A stretch of 43,317 nt of DNA. It comes from an uncultured Planctomycetaceae bacterium. Its GTDB lineage: Bacteria; Planctomycetota; Planctomycetia; Planctomycetales; Planctomycetaceae. Positions 8,595-18,298 of the stretch are shown here, piece by piece; the first letter of the stretch is position 1, and each line of letters starts with the position of its first letter. Both the position numbers and the translations under genes were made by a program. Location of the stretch: the NCBI GenBank assembly GCA_903921605.1, contig CAIXQV010000837.1, positions 1 through 43,317 on the forward strand, in the 5' to 3' direction. The notes beneath the pieces are model-generated. The model made no database searches and had not been told where the DNA came from. It saw only the letters and a program-made list of their open reading frames with translations.

Positions 8595-10312
8595 AGTTGA
8601 TTCTACTAAATTGCCGATCGTTGCTGCTGGCGGCTGTTGTGTTAAGCACTTACTCGGCAAAACAGTGCGGCGGTCAGACCCCAACTGCCGGTGAAACAGC
8701 CTCAGCACCGACAGCAAATACCGGGACTTCCGAGTCTGCGGCTATTGCTGCAAACCCCACATCGTCCAACACCGAGGCTCCGGCCACTGAACCCGTTGTT
8801 GAGCTGCCTCTGCCTCAGCGCCCTTACCAGGTCGTGGTCGAGGTAGGCTTTGATGGCAACGATACTCGCGGTCCACTAACCCAAAGTTTATTGACTGAAG
8901 ACATCCGCAAGGGTCTGCAGCGAATGTATGGGCATATGTGGAATGCCGATGTACGCAACAGTGGCTGGCTGATTCCAGCCAACTCCTACCGGCTTGAGCG
9001 TCTCACAGAAGCAGACGTTAAGTCTCACTACGATGGCTCCGCGGTGGAAAAGGTTATTCTGATTGGTATCTCCGGAAGTCAAAATGCGTTTGAGGTGAGC
9101 TGTCGAGAATTCGATGTCAGGGTTCAGGAACTGACGCCGCTTCTGAAGCTGCAAACGAATGATATTCAGGAAGTGGGGGCCATCGCATGCCGTCTGGCTC
9201 GTGACAGTTTTCGCCCTGTGACGATGTTCCTTGCTCCATCCGTCGACAAGACGGAACTGGAATTTGAACTGCAGGCTGGAACACTGACTCCGCCTGATCC
9301 TACCGCAGCGCAGATTGCCGAGGGTGACGTTCTTCGACCATTTCTCCGGCAATTGGATCGTCGCAATCCCGGAAAAGTCAAAAGCCTGCAAAGACTGGAC
9401 CTGAGTTACATAAGAGTCACTTCATTCAATCAGGAACTTCGAACGGATGCCGTGTCACCGGAGGATGCGCCCGTTCGAGTTGCAGACGTTTCCAGTGCTC
9501 CAGCAACTTATTCAGACAATGGTCATGTGAAAGGCGTACTCATCTCGCATGGCCTCGTGCCATTCGGCGGGCGTGCCAGAAGTGTGCAACAGATTGCCTT
9601 GCGTCAACGCCCAGCCGCAACAAAAAGTCGAGTGCGACTGGTACTGCAGTCGCGTCCGGATCGACCACTGATCTGTTTTCGTGTTGACCGAGTTTCAAAG
9701 CTTCGTCAAGCCGATGTTAATGAAGCGCCGGGCATGCGCATGTTGTCGGATCGCAACGGAGATATTGAGATTGAAGTCGATCCACAGAATCCAACCTTCT
9801 GGCTCTATGTTTACAGCGGCAGCGTATTGCTGGCTCGCGTACCTTACGCTCCGGGTTTGATTCCTCGCGATACGATGAAATTGCCGGATGACTCCGTGCG
9901 GCTTGGTGTTGAAGGAGAACTGTACCTGTTGCGTGACCAGCTTGTTGATATGGTCGCCCAGAAAGCCGTCTACATGAGCATTGCGAAAAAGTCGGCGGCC
10001 GAAGGAAATGTTCCGGGGATGGAAGCTGCAATCACTCAGCTTGATGCCCTGCCCGGACAAAAGCGGTTCGAAGAGTTGCTCAACAAGATCAAGACGGACG
10101 CGTTAATAAAAGCAGATCAGCAGAAGAATACAGGAGCCCGCCGAAAGGTGGAAAAGCTGTCTACAAAAATGGGCGAATCCCTGACTCTGTTCTTTGCGGG
10201 CGACAAGCGTCTGCGAGAAGCACAGGAAATCGAGCGACTTCGTCAGTCCGCGGAAGCACGGGCTGGTGCAGCGGCTCCCGTCAGCGAAACGCCTGCACCC
10301 GCTCCGAATTGA
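8591..10312 (+). CDS. Exported protein of unknown function
   Basis: I do not recognise this 573-residue protein. It starts with a signal-peptide-like segment (LLLAAVVLSTYSA) and a low-complexity Thr/Ala/Pro linker to about residue 75. The main body (~80-450) is mixed alpha/beta without a motif I can name, and a basic, helical C-terminal region ends in an Ala/Pro-rich tail. The start codon overlaps the stop of the preceding gene (ATGA), so it is very likely expressed with it and is the last member of the ExbB/ExbD/kinase run; a 128-base gap follows before the next plus-strand gene. A periplasmic role next to the propeller and solute-binding-like proteins is inferred from this linkage only. Confidence 0.8.
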   Translation: MKLILLNCRSLLLAAVVLSTYSAKQCGGQTPTAGETASAPTANTGTSESAAIAANPTSSNTEAPATEPVVELPLPQRPYQVVVEVGFDGNDTRGPLTQSLLTEDIRKGLQRMYGHMWNADVRNSGWLIPANSYRLERLTEADVKSHYDGSAVEKVILIGISGSQNAFEVSCREFDVRVQELTPLLKLQTNDIQEVGAIACRLARDSFRPVTMFLAPSVDKTELEFELQAGTLTPPDPTAAQIAEGDVLRPFLRQLDRRNPGKVKSLQRLDLSYIRVTSFNQELRTDAVSPEDAPVRVADVSSAPATYSDNGHVKGVLISHGLVPFGGRARSVQQIALRQRPAATKSRVRLVLQSRPDRPLICFRVDRVSKLRQADVNEAPGMRMLSDRNGDIEIEVDPQNPTFWLYVYSGSVLLARVPYAPGLIPRDTMKLPDDSVRLGVEGELYLLRDQLVDMVAQKAVYMSIAKKSAAEGNVPGMEAAITQLDALPGQKRFEELLNKIKTDALIKADQQKNTGARRKVEKLSTKMGESLTLFFAGDKRLREAQEIERLRQSAEARAGAAAPVSETPAPAPN

Positions 10313-10440
10313 TCGTTGGAACCACGACGGTGCGTCAGAAGCTGATCTGATCGTGACGGTTGTCCGAACAAAAACAAATCTGCCGGTATCGATCCCTTGT
10401 TTCCGGCAATAAACACCCGCAAAACGTGCCGTTCTGAGGC

Positions 10441-11262
10441 ATGGTTATTGGTCCGAATCCTCTGCTTCCGGCCTTTGAAGTCACTCCGCGCATGCAAGAC
10501 ACCGCTAAGCCCAAAATCATCGCTGTGATGCCAGCCTACAATGCGGCCACCACGCTGGAGCGAACGCTTAAAGATATCCCTCCGGGAACAGTCGACGAAA
10601 TCATTCTCGTTGACGACTGCAGTCGGGACAATACAGTCGAGCTGGCCAAATCACTCGGACTGACCGTGATTCGGCACGAGAAGAACACCGGTTACGGGGG
10701 CAATCAGAAGACTTGTTATACAGCTGCACTTGAACGCGGAGCTGACATCGTCGTCATGATTCACCCGGATTATCAGTACGATAGCCGCGTGATCCCGGTG
10801 GCAGCGGAACTAATTCGCCTCGGCAATTGCGACATAATTCTTGGGTCACGCATTCGCACCCGACAGGAAGCACTGCAAGGTGGAATGCCTGCCTGGAAGT
10901 ACATAGCGAATCGTTGCCTCACGATCTTCGAAAACGTAGCCCTCGGACAAAACCTGGGAGACTTCCACAGTGGCTTTCGAGCCTATCGGCGTGAAGTCCT
11001 GGAGAACGTTCCATGGCAGGAAAACTCCAACGATTTTGTCTTCGATACGCAGTTTCTTGCTCAAGCCGTCTTCTTTAATTTTCGTCTCGGAGATATCCCT
11101 GTTCCAGTCCGCTATTTTGCGGAAGCCTCCAGCATCAATTTTCTCCGCAGCACTCGTTACGGATTGCTGACACTCTGGGTTATGTTCCAGTTCTGGTGCA
11201 ACCGCGTTGGGTTATGCCACTCCAATATCTTCAGGCACAAAACGTCACATCATCAGGCGTGA
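10441..11262 (+). CDS. Family 2 glycosyltransferase (DPM1-like)
   Basis: A 273-residue GT-A-fold glycosyltransferase of family 2, close to the dolichyl/polyprenyl-phosphate sugar synthase group. It shows the N-terminal nucleotide-sugar block [15 protein letters not shown] and [13 protein letters not shown], an acidic metal-binding segment in [18 protein letters not shown], and the acceptor-side block [14 protein letters not shown]. It has no obvious membrane helices beyond a hydrophobic C-terminal stretch ([11 protein letters not shown]), unlike DPM1 forms with a GtrA-like tail. An alternative ATG at 10492, directly ahead of the conserved core, may be the true start because the first 17 residues look unconserved; neither start has a good ribosome site. 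It converges on the porin gene with 45 bases between. Lipid-linked sugar or envelope polysaccharide synthesis is likely; the sugar is unknown. Confidence 0.9.
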   Translation: MVIGPNPLLPAFEVTPRMQDTAKPKIIAVMPAYNAATTLERTLKDIPPGTVDEIILVDDCSRDNTVELAKSLGLTVIRHEKNTGYGGNQKTCYTAALERGADIVVMIHPDYQYDSRVIPVAAELIRLGNCDIILGSRIRTRQEALQGGMPAWKYIANRCLTIFENVALGQNLGDFHSGFRAYRREVLENVPWQENSNDFVFDTQFLAQAVFFNFRLGDIPVPVRYFAEASSINFLRSTRYGLLTLWVMFQFWCNRVGLCHSNIFRHKTSHHQA

Positions 11263-11307
11263 TTCCAACAGCGAAAGTTGCCGCAGCGAAATCCAGGAAC
11301 GACTCCA

Positions 11308-12855
11308 TCAATAATTGACCTGAGCCTGAAACCGCAGAAGCTGCCCGCTGAACTGATCATAGGAACGCGTGTTGGCGGTACTATTTGCCTGCGTGTTTGT
11401 GCGATCGGTTATCGTGTACATGGCGACGAGTTCCAGTGACTTGGAAAACTGCCATTCTGTTCCGAACTCCCATTCTTCAATTTGAGCAAATGGGGCATTG
11501 CGTTCGGTCTTGTACCCACCCTGGTAATAGTTCCATCGAGCGAACGGGATCAGCTCTCCCTTCTCCAGCTTTTGACGGTACATCGCCATGGCGTATCCGC
11601 CATAAAGGGCAGACTCAGTCACCTCTGTCTGGGCAGCGTTCAGAGCGGGCCCATTCCCCACGGTCCATTCCGATTGGAAACCGAGAGGCTGAGGATAGTA
11701 GATGAAGGTCCAGGCAAGTCTCTCTTCCTGAATGCCGTTCGGGTTTCCGTTCTCTAGCGTTCCCAAAGGTCTCACGGCCGGGCCGACACCAAGGGGACTG
11801 ATGGAACTTGATAGGACCGAATACTGCCCCGTGTAACCCTGCATACCCACTTCGACAAGCTGGCAGTCATTCAACCAGAAAGGATAAGCGACTCGGGCTA
11901 CAGCATGAAGGTCATCGTTTTGTTCTCGGAATGAGCCACCCTGCCCGTTGTAGACTCCAAAGCCGACCATTCCGTAATTCCCCGACCCCTTTAAGCCCTC
12001 GTCCATGATGTACTTGAAGGTATCCTGCACATCGACAGGCGTCCAATAACAGAAGATGCCCAGATCGCGTTCATTTCGGACCGCACTGTTCAATGCATCG
12101 TTGCGATCAAGCGGCAAACGATTGGAACTGGACTGTAGATTCTCCCAGCCATACGGGACCTTCGACTGGCCGATACGAAATCGAAACTCCTTCTGATCAT
12201 CCAAAGACACATCTGCGTACAAGTCGCGAATCTGAGCAAACTGATTGGCATCCGGGCTTCCCGGCACATTCGACGCAAAGTCCGGCTGGAAATAAAGAGA
12301 CAAATGATCGGACACGTCTCCGGAAAAAATCAGCCGAGCCCGCCGAATCAGAAAGCTCTGATTATTCCCAATTGAGCTGTCACCCACATAGTGTGCTGGT
12401 GCCGGACCATCGTTGTCCATCACGTCATTAACGCGGAACTGAGCGTAGCCTCGAATCGTATACTTCTCGAACCACTTCTTATCTTTCTTTGCGTCTTCTT
12501 CCTTCTTCTTTTTCGCGGCTTCAGCATCCTGAAGGATGCCTTCTTCAATTTTTGCCAGCCTCTCATCAGCCTTCTGAGTTCGTTGCAACAACTCTTCGAA
12601 GGAATCTGCTGTTCCCGGAACCTCCTGAGACATTCCTGTCAGGTGCGATACGCCAGGTCTTCCATACGACGATAACTCAGCTTCCAGCCGGGCATTGCTT
12701 TCTTCCAGCTCGGCCATTCTTGACTCCATGGCCCGCAATGTATCCGCAAACCGATCCTCTGAAACGTAAGAGTCCTGAGCATAACCCTCAAGGCCTAATG
12801 ACCAGGCAGATGCACAGAGAATAGACGTCCAGATCCGCTTCATCCTGCCGTTCAT
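11308..12855 (-). CDS. OprP/OprO-like outer-membrane porin
   Basis: Predicted outer-membrane beta-barrel related to phosphate-selective porins (OprO/P). From the ATG at 12855 it has 515 residues: a signal peptide (MNGRMKRIWTSILCASAW, ending near AYAQ/GYAQ), a coiled coil (~30-75, MESRMAELEESNARLEAEL) and a Lys/Glu-rich linker. The barrel begins at IRGYAQFRVN and includes the family-like stretch RRARLIFSGDVSDHLSLYFQPDF and FRFRIGQSKVPYGWEN. The C-terminus is QAQVNY, with the terminal aromatic residue typical of BAM substrates, which supports a real outer membrane. The N-terminal coiled coil resembles the SLH/coiled-coil tethers of other porins but no SLH motif is seen. The frame is open further to 12903; I prefer 12855 because GGAG sits 8 bases upstream. 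Substrate unknown. Confidence 0.9.
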   Translation of the reverse strand: MNGRMKRIWTSILCASAWSLGLEGYAQDSYVSEDRFADTLRAMESRMAELEESNARLEAELSSYGRPGVSHLTGMSQEVPGTADSFEELLQRTQKADERLAKIEEGILQDAEAAKKKKEEDAKKDKKWFEKYTIRGYAQFRVNDVMDNDGPAPAHYVGDSSIGNNQSFLIRRARLIFSGDVSDHLSLYFQPDFASNVPGSPDANQFAQIRDLYADVSLDDQKEFRFRIGQSKVPYGWENLQSSSNRLPLDRNDALNSAVRNERDLGIFCYWTPVDVQDTFKYIMDEGLKGSGNYGMVGFGVYNGQGGSFREQNDDLHAVARVAYPFWLNDCQLVEVGMQGYTGQYSVLSSSISPLGVGPAVRPLGTLENGNPNGIQEERLAWTFIYYPQPLGFQSEWTVGNGPALNAAQTEVTESALYGGYAMAMYRQKLEKGELIPFARWNYYQGGYKTERNAPFAQIEEWEFGTEWQFSKSLELVAMYTITDRTNTQANSTANTRSYDQFSGQLLRFQAQVNY

Positions 12856-12863
12856 CCTATGAT

Positions 12864-12867
12864 CTCC
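12864..12867 (-). promoter_or_regulatory. Ribosome binding site of the porin gene
   Basis: On the minus strand GGAG lies 8 bases ahead of the ATG at 12855. The later ATG at 12843 has only GGCAGG directly abutting it and the longest-frame start at 12903 has no such site, so this motif decides the start. Confidence 0.6.
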
Positions 12868-14024
12868 ATATCGCGCCCGACCTGAACTCGCCCGCAACAC
12901 CACGAGGCTTGTCTTGCCTCGATAGTTCGAGGACTATTCAGCTGTTCCAGTTCGTTTCAACATCCTCGACTTCTGAAGCAACAGCATCCCGATCGTTCGT
13001 AACACTTTGAAGTGCCGATCAACCTTGCCGGGAAGCATTACTTGCGATGTCGTCCCGCTATGGATTCGATATCGGAAATATTATGAATTAACAATCGCTC
13101 CACGAACCAGGTCTTAACAGTGTGAAGGCGGTGAAGTTAACACAATGATCGCAAGGTCGCGGATACTGCCGATTCTCGCACGGCCCTTTTTCCTCATCGT
13201 TAATTTCGTCAAAAACGTCACGGCGATTCAGTGCCTCGGTGGGTAGAAACTGATGCAGTAAAGACTGATTATTAAGAGCCGATATGGGTAGTTCGATGAA
13301 GAGAGAATGCCGCGAAGGCTAAACCTGCGGGGTCTCTTGTTTGAAGTGCTCGAAACACAACTCCCCGGGGCATGTGTACATACGACAAGAACCTGGCTAC
13401 ATGAGTCAAGCTGAACGCGGAACCTTACTCTGGAACAAGCGATAACCCGGGGGGATTTGCCAACTTAAAGCTGAATGACTTTCAGCGTTCAGGTTCACCC
13501 GACCTGTCTCGACCACGAAAGTTGTGTTATCCGCAAGGCGAAGATTGCCACGCACTCACGCGAAATGAGCTCCAATAAGAGCTGGAAAATGGAGCGGCAC
13601 AATCTCAGTTTTCAATCCGCAGTGTGTCCGCTGTTGATTGAGACCGTGGTCGGCACTGATCAAAGAGAGGATTTACATCCCTTTGATTGCTGCGCACTAG
13701 CAGATGCTGCTCAATTGTTGACCTCTCCGACGACCCATCGAGGCATATTTTCCCCTCTCAAGAGAAGTATTGAACGAGTCGATCCGGAATTCAGCACCAA
13801 TCAACTATCGTGCTCCTCAGGTCAGGACATACGATTTTTGCTGCATCCCGGCAAACCGGGGCCACCTGGTGGACAATCGCCTGAATCGTCCACAAAATGC
13901 GTCAACCACAGAAATACTTCCGACGCTGGCGTCTGGAAGAATCGGCTTGAATCCAAAATTCGGCCTGTGGACCAATCCTTCCTCTTCCAGCCACGCCCAT
14001 TATTGCCCAGGAGCAAATTGACAG
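12868..14024. other. Long stretch without a convincing gene
   Basis: About 1.15 kb between the divergently oriented porin and acs genes. Reading frames here (the longest at 13475-14125) have atypical composition, are rich in Ser/His/Pro/Cys, and run into acs, so I do not call them. The stretch must hold both promoters. Visible structure: a 6-bp inverted repeat CGAGGC/GCCTCG at 12903-12921 in the porin leader, a compound hairpin at 13299-13338 and a weaker one immediately after it. AGGAG at 14009-14013 lies 11 bases before the acs ATG. I saw no tRNA-like fold and no clear sigma-54 site. Confidence 0.5.
13299..13338 (+). other. Compound hairpin, possible structured RNA
   Basis: AAGAGA (13299-13304) pairs with TCTCTT (13333-13338), CCGC (13310-13313) pairs with GCGG (13327-13330), and AGG/CCT (13316-13318 with 13324-13326) closes an inner CTAAA loop. 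Both arms are separated by an asymmetric internal loop, as in many regulatory RNAs. It lies about 690 bases before acs, so it could belong to a long leader or a separate small RNA. It matches no riboswitch class that I can name with confidence; chance remains possible. Confidence 0.25.
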
Positions 14025-15980
14025 ATGTCTCAACCGGGAAGTCAGAGCATTCAGAGCGTTCTGAAAGAAACTCGAACATTTGCACCACCAGCCACATTTT
14101 CCGCCAATGCCCATATCAGCAGTGAACAGCAGTATGAGGCGATGTGGAATCGGGCCAAGGATGATCCGGCAGGATTCTGGGGCGAGATGGCAGGCAACCT
14201 GGAATGGTTCCGCAAATGGGACACTGTCGTTCAGGGGCACATGCCGGACACAAAGTGGTTTGTCGGCGGCAAGATCAATGCGAGCTACAACTGTGTCGAT
14301 CGCCATCTGAATGGAGCATCACGCAACAAGGCCGCGATCATTTGGGAAGGCGAACCCGGGGATACTCGAGTTCTCCGTTATCAGGACCTGCATCGCGAAG
14401 TCTGCAAATTTGCGAACGTGCTCAAGAAACTGGGCGTACAAACCGGCGATCGCGTCACCTTGTACATGCCGATGATTCCAGAGCTCACGATTGCGATGCT
14501 GGCGTGTGCTCGAATCGGTGCCGTGCATTCTATCATCTTTGGTGGCTTTAGTGCTGATGCCGTCGCTGATCGAAACAACGATGCTCAATCAAAGGTCGTC
14601 GTGACGTCCGATGGGGGATGGCGTCGAGGGAAAGAAGTGCCGCTCAAGGCTGCCGTCGATGCGAGCCTTGAAAAATCACCGTCTGTTGAAAAGGTTGTCG
14701 TTGTTCGCCGCACCGGTGGTGATGTCGATATGGTGCCGGATCGCGATTTCTGGTGGCATGAATTGATGGAAGGGATGTCAGCCGATTGCGATGCCGTACA
14801 GCTCGACAGTGAGCATCCTTTGTTCATCCTGTACACTTCTGGGTCGACCGGAAAGCCGAAAGGCGTAATGCACACAACCGGCGGATATCTGCTGGGAACA
14901 ACAATGACCTCGAAATGGGTCTTCGATCTCAAGAGCGATGACACCTATTGGTGCACCGCGGACATCGGCTGGATCACCGGCCACAGCTATATCTGCTACG
15001 GCCCTCTTTCCAACGGGGCGACCGTCGTGATGTATGAAGGTGCCCCGAACTGGCCGGATGAAGGCCGCTTCTGGGAAATGATCGAAAAGTACAAAGTCAG
15101 CATCTTCTACACGGCCCCTACCGCCATTCGCGCATTCATCAAGTGGGGTAATCAATGGCCGGAGAAGTATGATCTGTCGAGCTTGAGATTGCTGGGCTCC
15201 GTTGGTGAGCCGATCAATCCGGAAGCATGGATGTGGTACCACAAAATCATCGGCCAGGAACGCTGCCCGATCGTGGACACCTGGTGGCAAACGGAAACGG
15301 GCTCAATCATGATCAGCCCATTGCCGGGTGTCACAGCGACAAAGCCGGGCAGTTGTGCTCGTCCGTTGCCAGGCGTAGTACCGGACATTGTAACTCGCGA
15401 CGGTCAAAGTCTCGGCCCGAACGAGGGTGGACTGCTCGTAATGCGACAGCCATGGCCATCGATGCTGCGTACTCTTTATGGCGACCATGATCGCTTCAAG
15501 ACAACCTACTTCAATGATATTCCCGGGTGCTACTTTGCTGGCGACGGTGCTCGCCATGACGAAGATGGTTACATCTGGGTCATGGGGCGAGTCGATGACG
15601 TACTGAATGTTTCAGGCCATCGTCTCAGTACGATGGAAGTCGAAAGCGCCCTCGTGTCGCATTCCAAGGTTGCGGAAGCTGCAGTCGTCGGATTTCCTCA
15701 CGAGATCAAGGGCGAAGGTATCTGCTGTTTCGTCTCTCTGAAAGGCGGTTCCGGAGACGACGCACTGAAGAAGGAACTGATCAATCACGTTCGTCAGACA
15801 ATCGGTGCTCTCGCGACTCCAGACAAGATTCAGTTCGCAGCCGCTCTGCCCAAAACTCGCAGCGGAAAAATCATGCGACGTCTGCTGCGTGATATCGCTG
15901 CTGGTCGCGAATCAGTTCAGGACACATCCACTCTGGAAGACCTGAACGTGCTGGCGAAGCTGCGTGAGGATGATGAATAA
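14025..15980 (+). CDS. acs: Acetyl-CoA synthetase (AMP-forming)
   Basis: Cytoplasmic enzyme that activates acetate with ATP and CoA to acetyl-CoA, through acetyl-AMP. The 651-residue length matches Acs (about 650). Visible landmarks: an N-terminal ACAS domain ([15 protein letters not shown]), the P-loop-like [15 protein letters not shown] (~269-283), [25 protein letters not shown] (hinge and CoA-side motif), and the C-terminal [11 protein letters not shown] with K615 by my count. That lysine is the one acetylated to switch Acs off in bacteria with a Pat/CobB-type control; no acetyltransferase or sirtuin gene is present here. The ATG at 14025 has AGGAG 11 bases upstream. It is transcribed alone, between a long leader region and a strong terminator. 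Confidence 0.98.
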   Translation: MSQPGSQSIQSVLKETRTFAPPATFSANAHISSEQQYEAMWNRAKDDPAGFWGEMAGNLEWFRKWDTVVQGHMPDTKWFVGGKINASYNCVDRHLNGASRNKAAIIWEGEPGDTRVLRYQDLHREVCKFANVLKKLGVQTGDRVTLYMPMIPELTIAMLACARIGAVHSIIFGGFSADAVADRNNDAQSKVVVTSDGGWRRGKEVPLKAAVDASLEKSPSVEKVVVVRRTGGDVDMVPDRDFWWHELMEGMSADCDAVQLDSEHPLFILYTSGSTGKPKGVMHTTGGYLLGTTMTSKWVFDLKSDDTYWCTADIGWITGHSYICYGPLSNGATVVMYEGAPNWPDEGRFWEMIEKYKVSIFYTAPTAIRAFIKWGNQWPEKYDLSSLRLLGSVGEPINPEAWMWYHKIIGQERCPIVDTWWQTETGSIMISPLPGVTATKPGSCARPLPGVVPDIVTRDGQSLGPNEGGLLVMRQPWPSMLRTLYGDHDRFKTTYFNDIPGCYFAGDGARHDEDGYIWVMGRVDDVLNVSGHRLSTMEVESALVSHSKVAEAAVVGFPHEIKGEGICCFVSLKGGSGDDALKKELINHVRQTIGALATPDKIQFAAALPKTRSGKIMRRLLRDIAAGRESVQDTSTLEDLNVLAKLREDDE

Positions 15981-16030
15981 TCAACTCAGTAACGATAGCT
16001 CGACCGCTTGAATTATCGCAAAAAGTGAGG

Positions 16031-16064
16031 GCCCGACAAGTTTGACTTTGTCGGGCCTTTTTTG
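16031..16064 (+). terminator. Intrinsic terminator of acs
   Basis: A perfect 10-bp GC-rich stem, GGCCCGACAA (16031-16040) with TTGTCGGGCC (16049-16058), an 8-base loop, and a run of six T directly after. It lies about 50 bases past the acs stop codon. This is a textbook rho-independent terminator on the plus strand. Confidence 0.95.
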
Positions 16065-16224
16065 CGTGCGTTACTCATTCCAGAGATACTCGTTTAAGCG
16101 TCAATGAGACCACAGATCATCCACTTCACAGGTGATGTCACCACTCTCCGTCGAACAATCAACGTAGGCACCATCAATAAGCTCCATCGCCTCAATTTTT
16201 TTTGCTCGACATCAACTATCGATC

Positions 16225-17568
16225 TCACACCAGTTCCGGCATCGGTGTGGTTTTCTCCAACAGGTATTGAGGTCGCCCACTTAGGTCGTTCATCTTGGTT
16301 GCTTCGGGTTCAATCCCGAGATGACGATACAAGGCCGCGAGAACTTCTGCAAAATGCACCGGGCGATCCGCGATTTCCGCTCCCAGTCGATCAGTTGCAC
16401 CGATGACCTGCCCCGTGCGAAAACCACCGCCAGCCAGCAATCCACCGCCGACCTGAGGCCAATGATCTCGACCAGCATCAGGGTTGATTCGAGGCGTTCT
16501 GCCGAACTCACCCCAGGCAATCACAGCCACATCTTTGTCCATGCCTCGCTGGTAAAGATCTTCAATCAATGCCGAGAGCCCCTGATCGAACTGCGGCAAA
16601 TGAGTATTCTTCATGCCATTAAAATTGTCGCTGTGAAAGTCCCAACGACCGAAGTTCAGCGTCACCACGCGACAACCAGCTTCCACAAGTCGCCGAGCCA
16701 TCAGGAAATGTTCAAGATTGCGAGGAGCCCCGTCGCCAAAGCGATTTGGGTCGCCCTTGCCATATCTTTCTCGGACGGACTCCGGCTCTTTGGAGATATC
16801 AAGAGCATCGACAAGTTCACTACTGGTCAGAATATTGAAGGCCTGCTGAGACAACGCATCAAGGCCAGACAGCGTGCCGCTGTTATCCATATCTCGACGA
16901 AGTCGATCCACACTGCTCAGCAAAGACTTTCGATCATTCAGGCGATCACTGCTGATCCCTTCCAGTCTCATATCAGCACTGGCTGGTCCTGAAGGTCGAA
17001 AGGCAGAATTGGCAACGCCGAGGAACCCCGGTAGCCCGGGTGAACCATACGGTGGATGCCCCGCGTCCGGCGAGAGCCCGACGAATGGAGGCACCGCTTT
17101 ATTCTTAGGCCCCAGAAGTTTCGATGCGACCGAACCCATCGAAGGCCATCCGCCAGCGGGCTGATTTCGCTTCGAATGCCCGGTGTAGCAAATGAAAGAA
17201 TCGTGATCCCCATCAGGAGAACCGTAGACGCTTCGCAACGGAACGCACTTGTCCATAATCGAGGCCATGCGTGGCATGTGTTCGCAGATCTCGATGCCTG
17301 GGACATTTGTTGGAATCGGCTGGAACTCACCTCGAATCTCGGATGGTGCATCCATCTTCAGATCGTACATGTCCTGATGCCCAGGAGCACCGCACATGTA
17401 GATCATGATCACTGCCTTGTGTGACTTCCTGATCCCTGCCAATTGTTCGGCCTGCAACAACTGAGGCAGCGTAAGACCGCCGAGTGTTAAAGCTCCCAGG
17501 CGGAGCGTATCTCGACGAGTCAATCCATCGCAAAGCGTACTGCGGCTATGACCGAAGATTGAGAGCAT
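16225..17568 (-). CDS. DUF1501 domain-containing protein
   Basis: A 447-residue protein of the DUF1501 family, abundant in planctomycetes and structurally related to alkaline phosphatases/sulfatases. A twin-arginine-type leader is visible (LTRRDTLRLGALTLGGLTLPQLL, ~16-38), so it is probably exported folded. Family landmarks are KAVIMIYMCGAPGHQDMYDLK, ICEHMPRMA, SPDGDHDSFICYTGH, VTLNFGRWDFHSDNF and the C-terminal VIAWGEFGRTPRIN followed by GRDHWP. These hold the His/Asp residues that would bind metals. DUF1501 genes usually sit beside a DUF1549/DUF1553 (cytochrome-like) partner; none is adjacent here, where the upstream same-strand gene encodes a MEKHLA protein 157 bases away. Enzymatic activity of the family is not established. 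Confidence 0.95.
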   Translation of the reverse strand: MLSIFGHSRSTLCDGLTRRDTLRLGALTLGGLTLPQLLQAEQLAGIRKSHKAVIMIYMCGAPGHQDMYDLKMDAPSEIRGEFQPIPTNVPGIEICEHMPRMASIMDKCVPLRSVYGSPDGDHDSFICYTGHSKRNQPAGGWPSMGSVASKLLGPKNKAVPPFVGLSPDAGHPPYGSPGLPGFLGVANSAFRPSGPASADMRLEGISSDRLNDRKSLLSSVDRLRRDMDNSGTLSGLDALSQQAFNILTSSELVDALDISKEPESVRERYGKGDPNRFGDGAPRNLEHFLMARRLVEAGCRVVTLNFGRWDFHSDNFNGMKNTHLPQFDQGLSALIEDLYQRGMDKDVAVIAWGEFGRTPRINPDAGRDHWPQVGGGLLAGGGFRTGQVIGATDRLGAEIADRPVHFAEVLAALYRHLGIEPEATKMNDLSGRPQYLLEKTTPMPELV

Positions 17569-17725
17569 GAGCAGGGTCTCTCGATGTTATGGGTGGGCAA
17601 GAAGCTGGTAGGCAATACCGCCCTGAGGCAGCATTCTGGGAAAAGCCTACCATAAGAATCGACCGATCGGAACTTCTTCCTGCAGATCGACTGCCGGAAC
17701 TTCCAATATCTGCCGTTTGCGGAGC

Positions 17726-18199
17726 CTAATTCAATGGTTTCCATTGAGAAAACGTGGCCGCTTGTCCAACCCGATTTCCTGCGGCGTCGACCAGATTCCA
17801 GACAATCGCCTGTTCAATCAGAAATCGCTGTCCGGAACTACTGATGCGAACACCTCGATAGTCGTCCACATAACCATCTCTGGCAGCACGAGCCATCAAT
17901 TGAGCACGCTCATCGCGATGCATGGGTTCAGCGGTCCGTCTGGAGGGCATTGAGGTCAACGTGGGGATGTCCATTTCCCAAAGCCCGAGTGCCTTTTGAT
18001 TCCCGTAGTTCAAAATGGGATCGTCCTGGGTCGCATGCGAGACAACAACGAACGGCGCCTCAAACACGGCTCGTGCTTCATCGACCGGATCGCCCAACCG
18101 TTCAATCAAATCTCTTCCGACAAATCGCCGAAACGAGTTCAACAGGATCTGAGTATGCTCTACCCAGTTATTCTCAAGCCATGGCTGTGCAGCAGACAT
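17726..18199 (-). CDS. MEKHLA-domain protein
   Basis: A 157-residue soluble protein matching the MEKHLA domain, a PAS-like fold known from the C-terminus of plant HD-ZIP III regulators and as stand-alone bacterial proteins. Recognisable stretches are APFVVVSHATQDDPILNYGNQKALGLWEMD, TAEPMHRDERAQLM and YRGVRISSSGQRFLIEQAIVWNL, covering nearly the whole length. It has no signal peptide, membrane helix or DNA-binding part. A sensory or small-ligand-binding role is inferred from the PAS relation. It lies 99 bases downstream of an rRNA methyltransferase gene on the same strand, and may share its transcript. Confidence 0.88.
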   Translation of the reverse strand: MSAAQPWLENNWVEHTQILLNSFRRFVGRDLIERLGDPVDEARAVFEAPFVVVSHATQDDPILNYGNQKALGLWEMDIPTLTSMPSRRTAEPMHRDERAQLMARAARDGYVDDYRGVRISSSGQRFLIEQAIVWNLVDAAGNRVGQAATFSQWKPLN

Positions 18200-18298
18200 C
18201 GACTATCGTATTCCAACAAGAGTCAGCGCGAAAAAAATCCTGCGATGTGCCAGTTTGCATCTTCCCGGGAACTCGCGTTTCAATCCCGGAGGATCGAG

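Noticed and set aside
13475..14125. 216-codon plus-strand ORF upstream of acs
   Set aside because: Atypical composition, no ribosome site, and it overlaps the certain acs coding region by 100 bases in another frame.
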